Notes under the pieces: model-generated | What the model saw: only the letters and a program-made list of their open reading frames with translations | What the model was told of the DNA's origin: nothing | The model's database searches: none | Position numbers and translations under genes: made by a program | Part shown: piece after piece, positions 43,835-51,688 of the stretch | How the letters are laid out: the number at the start of each line of letters is the position of its first letter | Numbering within the stretch: position 1 is the first letter of the stretch | DNA from: Symploca sp. SIO1C2 | Lineage (GTDB): Bacteria > Cyanobacteriota > Cyanobacteriia > Cyanobacteriales > Coleofasciculaceae | Length of the DNA stretch: 64,000 bases | Direction of reading: 5' to 3' | NCBI GenBank assembly: GCA_010672925.1 | Contig: JAAHFP010000001.1 | Span: forward strand, 443,037 to 507,036

Positions 43835-44308
43835 ATGAGTGAAACAAACGATAGATCGAATTGGCATCAAGATTTTATTGCCAGTAATTTGCTGGTCATT
43901 GGCTATAATGCCTGGGCTGGTCATCTTAGTCAGAAGCGCGGCGCGATCATTTGTAGCACTAATTCGACCACATTGGGGGTTAGCGGAGAATCATTCAAAA
44001 CCCATTTTGTCGGACGTTCTCGCCTTGCGCCATTTCTGAATGCCTGGTTAGCGGCTCCTGACACTACAATTGTTCACCATCGCTTTATGACTGCTCACAT
44101 CTTGGAAGTTGTGGATAATTACGATCCAACCACAGAGGTTGTATTGTTGCTGGAGTCTTTCGATCAAGCAACGTTCTTTTACTTGAAAAACCTACCCATT
44201 ACACCACCTCAATGCTACGAGCAAGTACGAAAGACTTGGGATGAATTCCAGCCAGGAGTTTGCGTAAATCTAGGTTCGAGCGACCAGGTGCAGCCTAGTA
44301 CGATGTGA
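43835..44308 (+). CDS. Hypothetical protein
   Basis: 157 residues from ATG 43835: FIASNLLVIGYNAWAGHLSQ, then FVGRSRLAPFLNAWLAAPD and EVVLLLESFDQATFFYLKNL. The length, codon use and hydrophobic pattern look like a real globular protein, but I recognise no family and see no signal peptide or membrane span. Its last codons and the bases after the stop (44272-44320) are repeated at 47157-47204, beside a metH fragment, indicating that a metH-plus-this-gene block was duplicated and the second copy decayed. Confidence 0.6.
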   Translation: MSETNDRSNWHQDFIASNLLVIGYNAWAGHLSQKRGAIICSTNSTTLGVSGESFKTHFVGRSRLAPFLNAWLAAPDTTIVHHRFMTAHILEVVDNYDPTTEVVLLLESFDQATFFYLKNLPITPPQCYEQVRKTWDEFQPGVCVNLGSSDQVQPSTM

Positions 44309-44320
44309 CAAAAGTCAACC
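44272..44320. repeat. 48-bp direct repeat, copy 1
   Basis: AGGTTCGAGCGACCAGGTGC then AGCCTAGTACGATGTGACAA and AAGTCAACC. An essentially identical stretch is at 47157-47204. Confidence 0.85.
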
Positions 44321-44455
44321 CCGATTAAAGCAAGCTGCCAGTTTTTGGGCGAGAACCCGGATGTGGAGCGATCGCATCATCCCATAATGGTCGCCGGGAA
44401 TGACATATAGCAACGAGCGCTTGTTTATTTAGAGTCTGCTGAATAAGTACTCGGG

Positions 44456-44540
<85 letters not shown>

Positions 44541-44639
44541 TAGCCTTAAAAGGAATTATGGGCAGGGGTCGGTGCAAGGATTTTGAGGCAAAAAATGCAA
44601 TTTCCTTGAACTTTTGAAGGAAAATAATGATTGAAAGCT

Positions 44640-44990
44640 TTCTCTGGCATGGCTTTCACACTTATACAGCAAACCCTATTTACAGATTGACCGTGGTGAA
44701 TAATCACCAAACCTTTATTTAACAGTACTTTCCACCTCCCTAACACCTAACACCTAATACCTAACACCTGCGCGAAGCGCTATAAGTTTCCCATATCGAA
44801 GATTACCGAAGAACATCAACAGGTATGTCGCGATTTGATTTATGACAATCCCATCCTTTGCAGGGGATATTTGCACCTACGATTTTTGCCAGAAGCGATC
44901 GCTTTTTCTTTTTGAGGATATCGCCTTTGGAGAATTACTTAGGGCTTGCTGTATAAGCGTGAAAGCATTACCACACAAGGCTTATAATCA
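44640..44990. mobile_element. Inverted insertion-end-like sequences without a transposase
   Basis: The minus strand at 44640-44690 reads AGGGTTTGCTGTATAAGTGT then GAAAGC; the plus strand from 44940 reads AGGGCTTGCTGTATAAGCGT, GAAAGC. The arms continue to resemble each other for ~40 bases. The ~250 bases between them contain a metH fragment and no transposase. Ends of this look (GGGCTTGCTGAATAA) are common at cyanobacterial IS copies; family assignment uncertain. Confidence 0.5.
44793..44884 (+). pseudogene. metH fragment 1 (internal segment)
   Basis: ATATCGAAGATTACCGAAGA, ACATCAACAGGTATGTCGCG, ATTTGATTTATGACAATC and GGGGATATTTGCACCTACGA match metH 41470-41561 with scattered substitutions and a small insertion. 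The frame is broken. Confidence 0.8.
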
Positions 44991-45007
44991 ATTTTTAACA
45001 GAAATAA

Positions 45008-45050
45008 GTGCTGTGGAAATTGCATAGGAGTGGTTCAATTTCCACAGCAC
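45008..45050. repeat. Perfect 15-bp inverted repeat
   Basis: GTGCTGTGGAAATTG (45008-45022) and CAATTTCCACAGCAC (45036-45050) are exactly complementary with a 13-base loop. It stands alone in the scrap region. Confidence 0.75.
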
Positions 45051-45240
45051 CTTCAGGGGAAATCCCTGGGTAACCTTGGGGGATGCAAGTGCTCAAAACT
45101 CTCGATAAATGCTTCATTCCTTCTTACTCATTACTCATTACTCATTACTCATTACTTCCTGAAGCATACCCTACTTAGGTCTGGGCTTGGGGAGTGGGGG
45201 AAGATTCTCCCATTGCTCAATGGATTGCTTGTGTTTCGGT

Positions 45241-45290
45241 GTTATTTTATGCTATTATGATGAATAATGGAAAAGGTGTGCGCCTGTAAG
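45241..45290. repeat. GGTGTGCRCC repeat, copy 4
   Basis: TTATTTTATGCTATTATGAT, AATAATGGAAAAGGTGTGCG, CCTGTAAG. The AT stem and core match the other three copies. Confidence 0.7.
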
Positions 45291-45437
45291 ATAATGTACG
45301 CCTTGTGAGAATCTAGAAGCCTTACTATACAGACTCTCTCTTGTGGAACAGGCATCTTGCCTGTCCAGAGATTCCCACCGCCACTGAAGCGAAGTTCCAC
45401 AAATTTCTCTTAATCTCCTGTGACAACTGCCACAATT

Positions 45438-45665
45438 TAGTGCCAGATAACATTCGCGATGTATTCACCCAAAGATGTCAGGGTTCTCGGTATAGCTTCG
45501 GCTATCCAGCTTGTCCGACGGTGATGGATCATGTGCCACAGTTGCAATTATTAGGATGCGATCGCATTGGGATATCCATCGATGAGAGCGAACAGCAATA
45601 TCGGTCGCCAAACTACCACTGCTTTTGTTACCTATCTTCCTGTCGCTAGATATTTTAGTGCTTAG
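45438..45665 (+). pseudogene. metH fragment 2 (3' end)
   Basis: [20 protein letters not shown] and [20 protein letters not shown] match the metH C-terminus (43076-43298) nearly base for base. A short insertion near 45602 shifts the frame, so the last codons are read wrongly, yet the DNA match continues to the stop region (GCTAGATATTTTAGTGCTTA). Confidence 0.85.
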
Positions 45666-45692
45666 TTCGAGCGTCTTTGGGGGGAGGTTCCC

Positions 45693-45770
45693 GTAGGATG
45701 TGTTAGCGATCGCGTAACGCATCAAAACCTGACTCTGCGGTGCGTTACGGCTCTGCCTAACGCACCCTAC
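45693..45770. mobile_element. MITE-like element, TGTAGGGTGCGTTA family
   Basis: GTAGGATGTGTTA (45693-45705) faces TAACGCACCCTAC (45758-45770); inner pair GTAACGCAT/GTGCGTTAC. It carries a HIP1 site inside the left arm. Confidence 0.75.
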
Positions 45771-45927
45771 AAGAAATCCTGAATGTACCATTTCCCATCG
45801 GGAAGGCTATGCCTTTCTTGAATGCCCTTGGCTATACGTGCCATGCTGGGGATTTGGGGGCACTTTCTCTTTCGGAGTTACCGGAAAAAATGCAAGTCGC
45901 GATCGCTCGACTTGTTAACTGCCACTA

Positions 45928-46170
45928 CTAAAGATACAAAACTGTATGAGGCAAAGACATAAACTGCATCCTTGCCATTTCTGAGTCAAGTTCAGAGGAC
46001 TCTGTATCGTAAACCTGGTTTAATTTAAGCAAGGTTTGCTCACGGTTGTACCTTTTCAGATAGGCTTGTAGCGCTTTTGCATAAAGCTCACTACGGGACA
46101 TCCCCAACTGCTGAGCAAGGGTTTCTGCCTGTTCAAAAACTGAATCTGGAAGCGAAATTGCCGTTTTCAT
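45928..46170 (-). CDS. Orphan MazE/CopG-type antitoxin
   Basis: 80 residues. MKTAISLPDSVFEQAETLAQ then LGMSRSELYAKALQAYLKR is a ribbon-helix-helix; the tail DSEMARMQFMSLPHTVLYL is the toxin-binding part, and its last residues differ from the short acidic end I expect in the family. No toxin gene follows downstream (45927 and below is scrap), so the partner appears lost. It may still repress its own promoter or cross-talk with mazEF at 36243-36834. Confidence 0.75.
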   Translation of the reverse strand: MKTAISLPDSVFEQAETLAQQLGMSRSELYAKALQAYLKRYNREQTLLKLNQVYDTESSELDSEMARMQFMSLPHTVLYL

Positions 46171-46194
46171 AGCGATCGTTATTGATTCTAGGCT

Positions 46195-46467
46195 TTGTTA
46201 TACCTCAGTTATACCAGAGATACAAAAACTCAAGAAGCAGGGTTTTGGTTCGGTGCGAGACTTCCATTGCTATGCCGAGAGCGATCGCATTATCCCAATA
46301 TTATTGATTTTAAGCGTCCTGTGGGTAGGGTTTATCATCGAGATGGAACTATTACAGAAAATGTTACTCGCATTAATATTAAAAGAAAGCTTGATGGTAC
46401 TTTAAGATATGCTTATCCAGTAACAGACACTTACACTTTAAAGAGAGAAGGAGAGAAATATGAGTAG
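46195..46467 (+). pseudogene. 5'-truncated toxin-tip-like fragment
   Basis: No proper start (TTG only). The recognisable part from about 46280 reads NIIDFKRPVGRVYHRDGTIT then ENVTRINIKRKLDGTLRYAY, a compact basic domain ending at 46467, where it overlaps the next gene by 8 bases. The form (orphan C-terminal domain coupled to a small acidic protein) is that of a displaced polymorphic-toxin tip. The fold is not recognised. Confidence 0.4.
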
Positions 46468-46975
46468 TAATCCTCGGTTTGAAATTAAGTTAAAAGAACG
46501 GAACTTAGAAAATATTGCCCCGCCACCTGACGATCCTTTAGGAGAGTTATCTGATTTTGAACTGGGAATCAGAAAGTTTTGTTATGAATACGATCGCCAG
46601 GTTTCAGTTAGGGTTAGCCATGAAGAGTATCTTGTATTTTTAGACCCCGATATTTGCCTGATTATCGAGGATGATTTACCTAAATTAATTGCCGAAATAG
46701 AAAAAGGTCAAGCAATTGAGTTAAAGTTTGCTGAAAGTTGTTGGATAATTATTAAGCTTGTTCCGAATGGTAACGGCATTAAATGTTATTTAAGAGAGTT
46801 TGGTTATTCAACCGATGAAAAATTAGTATTCTTGAACAAACAACAGGTTTTGGATGAGTTAAGGGGGTTTTTAATTGAATTGATGGATATGGCCGTTAAT
46901 TTGGGTTATATTAGGTTAGAGGATAAGAATGACTTTATTAAACCCGCTTTTAGTGATTCAAGAGTGTTAGTGTAG
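46460..46975 (+). CDS. Hypothetical protein, possible immunity protein
   Basis: 171 residues, acidic: PPPDDPLGELSDFELGIRKF, CLIIEDDLPKLIAEIEKGQ, FLIELMDMAVNLGYIRLED. GAGAAGGAGAG lies just upstream of the ATG. No signal peptide or membrane span. Translational coupling to the basic fragment in front suggests an immunity role (inference). The gene is intact even though its neighbour is not, a pattern often seen with retained immunity genes. Confidence 0.6.
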   Translation: MSSNPRFEIKLKERNLENIAPPPDDPLGELSDFELGIRKFCYEYDRQVSVRVSHEEYLVFLDPDICLIIEDDLPKLIAEIEKGQAIELKFAESCWIIIKLVPNGNGIKCYLREFGYSTDEKLVFLNKQQVLDELRGFLIELMDMAVNLGYIRLEDKNDFIKPAFSDSRVLV

Positions 46976-47061
46976 GAGAGCTATCCAGTGTTAAGAAACC
47001 AGGTTTCTTTTCTCACATCTCGGCGGCTCTCCAGTAGTTAGGGTGATAAGTTTTATTCGCT

Positions 47062-47136
47062 GATATCGATGGATGAGAGCGAACAGCTTTATCCAGAGCA
47101 ATCGACCACTGCTTTTGTCACCTATCATCCTGTCGC
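47062..47136 (+). pseudogene. metH fragment 3 (3' end)
   Basis: GATATCGATGGATGAGAGCG, AACAGCTTTATCCAGAGCAA and ACCACTGCTTTTGTCACCTA match metH 43204-43280. Twenty-one bases later the 48-bp repeat begins. Confidence 0.8.
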
Positions 47137-47156
47137 TCAGGAGTTAGTATTAATAG

Positions 47157-47204
47157 AGGTTCGAGCGACCAGGTGCAGCCTAGTACGATGTGACAAAAGT
47201 CAAC
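47157..47204. repeat. 48-bp direct repeat, copy 2
   Basis: Same as 44272-44320 (AGGTTCGAGCGACCAGGTGC ...). In copy 1 this is the 3' end of a gene; here it has no gene in front. Confidence 0.85.
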
Positions 47205-47278
47205 CGATACCAAAAAGCTGACTATTGTTAGCATTAGTCAGCTTTTTCTTCCTGCTTCACCCTAGAAGTGATTTTAGC

Positions 47279-48622
47279 TTATTTCTTTCCCACAAAGTGA
47301 GCCCAAGTAGTATTGGGGTCACCTGTCATACTCTTAGTGGACAGAAGTTTTTGACTATACAATAGATTGTGTCCTGTTAGGTCTGTTCTATAACCTGAGT
47401 AGAAAAACTCACCGTAAGGGTCATTAACTCTATATTTGTCTCCTTCAAAACCTTTAATAACGATACAATGTCCACTGTGAGTAAGATGGCCACTATAAAT
47501 AATAGGTAAACCATCAATCAAATGCTCTTTTACTTCTTGCCAGGTAGCATTAGTTTTGAAAACATCTGATACACCGTATATAGCTAGTAGTTTGACAATG
47601 TTGTCATGAACAAATCTATTTTCATGTTTATTAACAAGGTCTAAATAGAACTCATCTGCTAGTCGCTCATCAGGTTTGCCCTTAACCCCTAAAAACTTTG
47701 CACACATAGCTGCGGATGTAGCCAGACAACTAGTGTAAGGTTCATAGTGGTTTTTCAATTGGCTAAGGTACGGTACATCTAGGTTGACTTCAGATTTTGA
47801 TGTTTCTGGTTCTTTGACTTGTATTTCCTTAAGAGCAGGTTTTTTCTTGTCAGGTTTGGCAACAGTAAAGGTTTTAGCCTGGTTGTGTCTCTCTAAAAAT
47901 TCTACTAATTCTGCTGTTTTCCTAGTTTGCGTTACTTCTACAGGTTCTTTATTGCTGCCTTTCCAAGCAACCAAAGTAAAGGGAGCAAGTTTTGCTTCTG
48001 CATTGGGAAAAATTTCAAGCCATGTTGCAAAATCTGTAGCTTCTTGTAGCTCTCCTTGTTTCTCCAGAATTTTGAGGATAGCAGCTCCTCCTACTTGACT
48101 AGAAACCGCAGTAGGACTAAAGTGACCATCAGCTACATACTTTCCTCGTGAATAAACACTAGTACCACTCCATAAATAGGGGCTTTTTACCTCTGGATGG
48201 TACATTCTATATCCCCAGCCATTATATTTTTCCAAATTGAAGAGAATACCTGGAATGCTCCAATCTTCCCACTTGTTTAAGCCCTCATAACACAAAGCAT
48301 CTATGGCTGACTCTTCCCAGGTAAAAGGGGGAGAGCCACTAACGGGTCTACCCTTAGGCACGTGATAAGTTCTGCCTGTTAATGGGTCACCATTGTATAA
48401 GTGACAGGAAAAATCCCCAGATGCTTCCATATTGTGGATAATGCCTACCACATACCAGGGCACGCCTATTGCTTCTTGAACCTTGTTATATCTGCTTTTC
48501 TCAGAACAAATCTTATCTGCTATTGCTTTGACCTTTTCCGCCCAATCTGGGCGGATAGTAGCATTGTCAAAAAGCTTTTGGTATTCTTCTCTTAAGTCTG
48601 CTAGTGTAATTTGATGGGACAT
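47279..48622 (-). CDS. Lysozyme-like - C39-type peptidase two-domain protein
   Basis: 447 residues, no signal peptide. Residues ~20-190 match the COG5526 lysozyme-family pattern: VVGIIHNMEASGDFSCHLYN with candidate catalytic Glu66, WSIPGILFNLEKYNGWGYRM, SPYLWSGTSVYSRGKYVADG. Residues ~280-447 are a papain-like C39_2 domain: LDVPYLSQL, Cys299 in YTSCLATSAAM, His385 in THSGHCIVIKGF, Asp401 in VNDPYGEF. Both domains would cut peptidoglycan or peptides; together they resemble a phage or contractile-system wall-degrading effector. It lacks an export signal, so it would need lysis or a secretion machine. Neighbour of the hemopexin-repeat protein on the same strand. Confidence 0.78.
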   Translation of the reverse strand: MSHQITLADLREEYQKLFDNATIRPDWAEKVKAIADKICSEKSRYNKVQEAIGVPWYVVGIIHNMEASGDFSCHLYNGDPLTGRTYHVPKGRPVSGSPPFTWEESAIDALCYEGLNKWEDWSIPGILFNLEKYNGWGYRMYHPEVKSPYLWSGTSVYSRGKYVADGHFSPTAVSSQVGGAAILKILEKQGELQEATDFATWLEIFPNAEAKLAPFTLVAWKGSNKEPVEVTQTRKTAELVEFLERHNQAKTFTVAKPDKKKPALKEIQVKEPETSKSEVNLDVPYLSQLKNHYEPYTSCLATSAAMCAKFLGVKGKPDERLADEFYLDLVNKHENRFVHDNIVKLLAIYGVSDVFKTNATWQEVKEHLIDGLPIIYSGHLTHSGHCIVIKGFEGDKYRVNDPYGEFFYSGYRTDLTGHNLLYSQKLLSTKSMTGDPNTTWAHFVGKK

Positions 48623-48682
48623 AGGAACTTTTCCTCTTTTGGTTGATTAGATAAATTTTCTTGGTAATGTTACTAGAAGTTG

Positions 48683-48775
48683 ATACCGAATCCTGTCAAA
48701 ACAGGCTAATTATTAGTTAGGACGAGGGAACGGAGAACAGGGTTGAATGTGACCGTTGTCATCCGGATTCGGTAT
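48683..48775. mobile_element. MITE-like element, ATACCAAATCCGG family, copy 3
   Basis: ATACCGAATCC (48683-48693) is complementary to GGATTCGGTAT (48765-48775). One base differs from the family consensus in both arms, a compensated change that keeps the pairing. Confidence 0.75.
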
Positions 48776-48850
48776 AAGTTAATCCTGTGGTACGTTCGCT
48801 ATTGTTAACATGCCTTACTGCTGTGGCTAGATTGCTTCCGCAAAGGGTTT

Positions 48851-48919
48851 TGGTGCGTTACGTAGGGGCAGAGGTTATCTATTTATTGATAGATTGCTCC
48901 CCTGCTAACGCACCCTACA
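48851..48919. mobile_element. MITE-like element, TGTAGGGTGCGTTA family, with inner GTAGGGGCAG stem
   Basis: TGGTGCGTTACG at the left, TAACGCACCCTACA at the right (48906-48919), with GGGGCAG/CTCCCC inside. The left arm lacks the GTAGG end. Confidence 0.6.
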
Positions 48920-49022
48920 CGATCTGCGATCACACTACTGCCGTATCACGTTACTACTCGTTCAACGATCGTACTGAGTATCTTTGTTCAAAACTTTGCC
49001 TACAAGCCAATCGAGATAAACT

Positions 49023-50933
49023 TTACCAGTTCCCTCGTATTTGCTCTGGTTTCTGCGGGTTATTACCTTGGGGTCTTGGAGTGTACTGAATTCCGTGAAA
49101 GAAGTAATACATACTGCTTGTGAAATTATAGACGGCTGAGTTTATGTACTTAGGCATGCCAGGCCCCCAACCTTCCTCTACGGTGCTCTCAGTTACCGCC
49201 CCTCCCTGGGGGCTGCCAGACCAATACTTGCCTCCCTTAAAAAAGTAGAGTTTATTAAGGTGTTCAGCGTACACCAGACAATCAACTCGACTCACATCTA
49301 ACCCTTTCCACTTATCGCTAAGCTTCCCAGAGTCTTGGACTCGTTTTGACGTGCCATCTAAAATGTAATACTTATCGTTGATAGTGAAAATATACTTGTT
49401 ATCCCGCTTGACGTAAGCGGCTCCACTTAGTTCGTATTTCGTGCTTGTCTCACCAAGTTTTGGCAAGCCGGGAAACACAGTTGCCGTAGCCTGACCACTT
49501 TCAATGCTCCCACCAAACTTCCTTCGAAAACACTGATTGTTCGCGAAAAACCAGTATTCCTTATCTAAGCTATTATAACATGCAGCATCCATAAAGAACA
49601 TTGGAACAACCAATACACTTTCTAGGGCATTCTGCATTGGATTCTCAATACATTGGCCAAGCGCCTTCTTCATGTCGCCAACATACTTTTCTCGCCGCCC
49701 ATTTAATACATCGTAGGCATGCTGCTTCTGATCCGGGCAATTCCAGTTTTCTTGATCCCGATGGAATTTAGAATTATCACCTAATGTATTCCGCAGTGGA
49801 TCACCAGTATGATTTTCTCCACTCGCAACCGTATAGAAGTAATTGTCGTAATAACACCATTGATTAAACTCTATTGAAGGCCGATAAACCCCGGTAATAA
49901 AGCCCAATCGTATATTTGATATTTCTTGAGTCTGTGTTTTTATATCTTGCTTGAAATTCTCAATAAAATTGAGCATTATATTCCGAGTCGTTCGATTAAA
50001 CCCATCAGAGTCTGATGAATGATGCAGCATATATTCCCCCCAATATGCCTGCTCGATAAGGAACAGCAGCCGAGATAAACCTATACTAGCGTAAGTCCTA
50101 AAGAGCCATCTTCTGTCATAGTTGTCTTTGTCAGTGTCTGAGGTAAATCGAGGATCACTTTTGATTGCAAACAAATACTCTTGCATCTTTTCCTGAATAT
50201 CTTTCAAGTCTTTAAAAATGCTAGAGGCAGTATATTGTTTGTTAGGAGCAGTTGCTTTTATAGTGGCGTAGTCATGACCCAACCAGTACAACTTAGTAGT
50301 TATGAAGTTTCCAATATCAATAATTTTCTGTTGTTCGATAAAAATCTTCAAGTCATCAAAAAGATCTTTTATTTCCTTTTTACTGACTCCTGAATCTCCA
50401 AAAATCTCTTTGATTGCAGCATCAGCAACTTTTCCTCCGATTGCCTTAGCTAAAGTTTTTACGAATAGCTCTGTAAGCTTTGATTCTACACTTTCAAGAA
50501 TGATTGGGCGATCTTCCTGCTGCCTTTCAACTCTTTGTATTGCCTCACCTTCCATGATAAAGTCTCTGAAGACCACATAGTACTCGGCCAAATTTGTGGA
50601 TCGGAAAAACACTGTTGTATTTTTTTTGAATTCATCAAAATCTTCCTTTAAGTAAGAAAAAAAATCTTCTTTAACTTTTTCGCATTCCCTTAAAGTGGCA
50701 TATCTTCTAAGATTTGTAAGAAATCCTGCTTTTAAGTCTCTGATTTTTTGTTCCTCCTCTTCTGAGAAACTAGGGAAGTTACTTTCCGACTCTAATTTTA
50801 ACTGATTCTCCCCTTTGTCGATTTTATCCATTATGTCCTCAATGCTTGATCGCATAGGCTCTCTCATGTTCTCATACAACTCTTGGACATAAGCTGAAGG
50901 ATCTTTCACTGATACTGATTTTACGATCAACAT
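49023..50933 (-). CDS. Large protein with helical N-terminus and C-terminal hemopexin-like repeats
   Basis: 636 residues. Residues 1-~340 are strongly helical and charged (PMRSSIEDIMDKIDKGENQL; KVKEDFFSYLKEDFDEFKK), then a Cys/Trp-containing block (RPSIEFNQWCYYDNYFYTVA; NWNCPDQKQHAYDVLNGRRE). Residues ~450-636 contain four ~45-residue hemopexin-like units: DKEYWFFANNQCFRRKFGG, NKYIFTINDKYYILDG, NKLYFFKGGKYWSGSP, SMYYFFHGIQYTPRPQG. Hemopexin repeats are rare in bacteria and known from Photorhabdus photopexins and some insecticidal proteins. The helical N-terminus could be a pore-forming or Cry domain-I-like bundle, but I see no diagnostic motif. No signal peptide. Candidate effector or toxin; function unproven. 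Confidence 0.75.
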   Translation of the reverse strand: MLIVKSVSVKDPSAYVQELYENMREPMRSSIEDIMDKIDKGENQLKLESESNFPSFSEEEEQKIRDLKAGFLTNLRRYATLRECEKVKEDFFSYLKEDFDEFKKNTTVFFRSTNLAEYYVVFRDFIMEGEAIQRVERQQEDRPIILESVESKLTELFVKTLAKAIGGKVADAAIKEIFGDSGVSKKEIKDLFDDLKIFIEQQKIIDIGNFITTKLYWLGHDYATIKATAPNKQYTASSIFKDLKDIQEKMQEYLFAIKSDPRFTSDTDKDNYDRRWLFRTYASIGLSRLLFLIEQAYWGEYMLHHSSDSDGFNRTTRNIMLNFIENFKQDIKTQTQEISNIRLGFITGVYRPSIEFNQWCYYDNYFYTVASGENHTGDPLRNTLGDNSKFHRDQENWNCPDQKQHAYDVLNGRREKYVGDMKKALGQCIENPMQNALESVLVVPMFFMDAACYNSLDKEYWFFANNQCFRRKFGGSIESGQATATVFPGLPKLGETSTKYELSGAAYVKRDNKYIFTINDKYYILDGTSKRVQDSGKLSDKWKGLDVSRVDCLVYAEHLNKLYFFKGGKYWSGSPQGGAVTESTVEEGWGPGMPKYINSAVYNFTSSMYYFFHGIQYTPRPQGNNPQKPEQIRGNW

Positions 50934-50944
50934 ATTTAGGTATT

Positions 50945-51030
50945 TACAAAGTTAATAGTGACATCCTCCCGACACCGAATCAGAGATTACGGTGCGGGCT
51001 TGCCAACCTCACGATTGGGCATTCCTGCGT
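50945..51030 (-). mobile_element. IS200/IS605 right-end-like sequence
   Basis: On the minus strand, GCAAGCCCGCACCGTAATCT leads to GATTCGGTGTCGGGAGGATG and TCACTA. The GGGAGGATGTCAC ending is what I associate with TnpB-type element right ends. It lies just downstream of a decayed tnpB. Confidence 0.5.
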
Positions 51031-51039
51031 AGCACTTAT

Positions 51040-51291
51040 CTAGATTGAAAATCCCTGACAGTACGCTATTAGCAGGCAGCAACATTCTCCAATAGTCCTT
51101 GGGTACTGATTTATCCCACGATTACGAATGACTTGGCTACTTGCAACATCTCGATTATTGGAGTAACCACATTCTTTGCAAGTATGCCAACGAGATGTTG
51201 CCATATTGACTCCTTTGTCGTTGGGTAGCCATTTACAGCAGATTCGATGTTTATGAGGTACAGCAACTAAGTCAAATTCAAAGTTGAACAA
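51040..51291 (-). pseudogene. Decayed tnpB 3' end
   Basis: The frame contains FDLVAVPHKHRICCKWLPND then RWHTCKECGYSNNRDVASSQ and VIRNRGI. The second zinc-ribbon Cys pair and the following D-VA-Q-RG are typical of TnpB; the first Cys pair is garbled. All of the catalytic N-terminal part is gone. Confidence 0.7.
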
Positions 51292-51688
51292 CTATCCCTG
51301 AAATTGATGTACCTCACTTACATCAAAAGTGCTGTAACATTTACGTCATCCAGAAACTGTGATTTCAGGTTTCCTAAAAGACGATTCCAGTTCTCAGTTT
51401 CTGAATTTTTACTCAAAAAACACGAACCACATTCGCATTAAAGGCATATGATTCTGCCTCTAGTGAGCGGTTATATATACCATTCTTGACGAGGCGTTGA
51501 GAGTGGCGGCATAATGGACACTTCGAGCTAAACTCGTGACATGGAACTAATATCAAATCCGCCTAATTGCACTTAGTTCTAATCACCTGATAATCAGGGT
51601 TTTAAGCCATTGATTGTGAGGTTAGTTAACTGGGTTTGATATGACACAGTATGCAATTGTTTATTTTCCACTTTAGCACCACCAAATT
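51292..51688. other. Intergenic region with MITE-like element
   Basis: Apart from the element at 51550-51642 there is no gene or repeat I can identify. Confidence 0.5.
51550..51642. mobile_element. MITE-like element, ATACCAAATCCGG family, copy 4
   Basis: ATATCAAATCC (51550-51560) faces GGGTTTGATAT (51632-51642) with one mismatch. Inner stem CTAATTGCACTTAG region and GATAATCAG. 93 bp. Confidence 0.75.

Larger units (their letters stand above)
46976..47278. other. Intergenic scrap with metH fragment 3 and 48-bp repeat copy 2
   Basis: Contains the two items listed separately and an AGCTGACTATTGTTAGCATT, AGTCAGCTTTTTCTT stem-loop with T-run near 47216-47250 that could end transcription of either strand. 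Confidence 0.55.
48623..49022. other. Intergenic region with two MITE-like elements
   Basis: Copy 3 of the ATACCAAATCCGG family (48683-48775) and a TGCGTTA-family element (48851-48919) fill it. An open frame at 48787-49089 reads through repeats and is not a gene. Confidence 0.6.

Noticed and set aside
44842..45260. Two small open frames in the scrap region
   Set aside because: They join a metH fragment, an insertion-end-like sequence and tandem TTACTCA repeats.
45341..45649. 102-codon open frame
   Set aside because: Its second half is a frameshifted metH fragment and the first half is a palindromic repeat; listed as a pseudogene instead.
48787..49089. 100-codon open frame between the lysozyme-like and hemopexin-repeat genes
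   Set aside because: Runs through a MITE-like element and into the antisense of the next gene.
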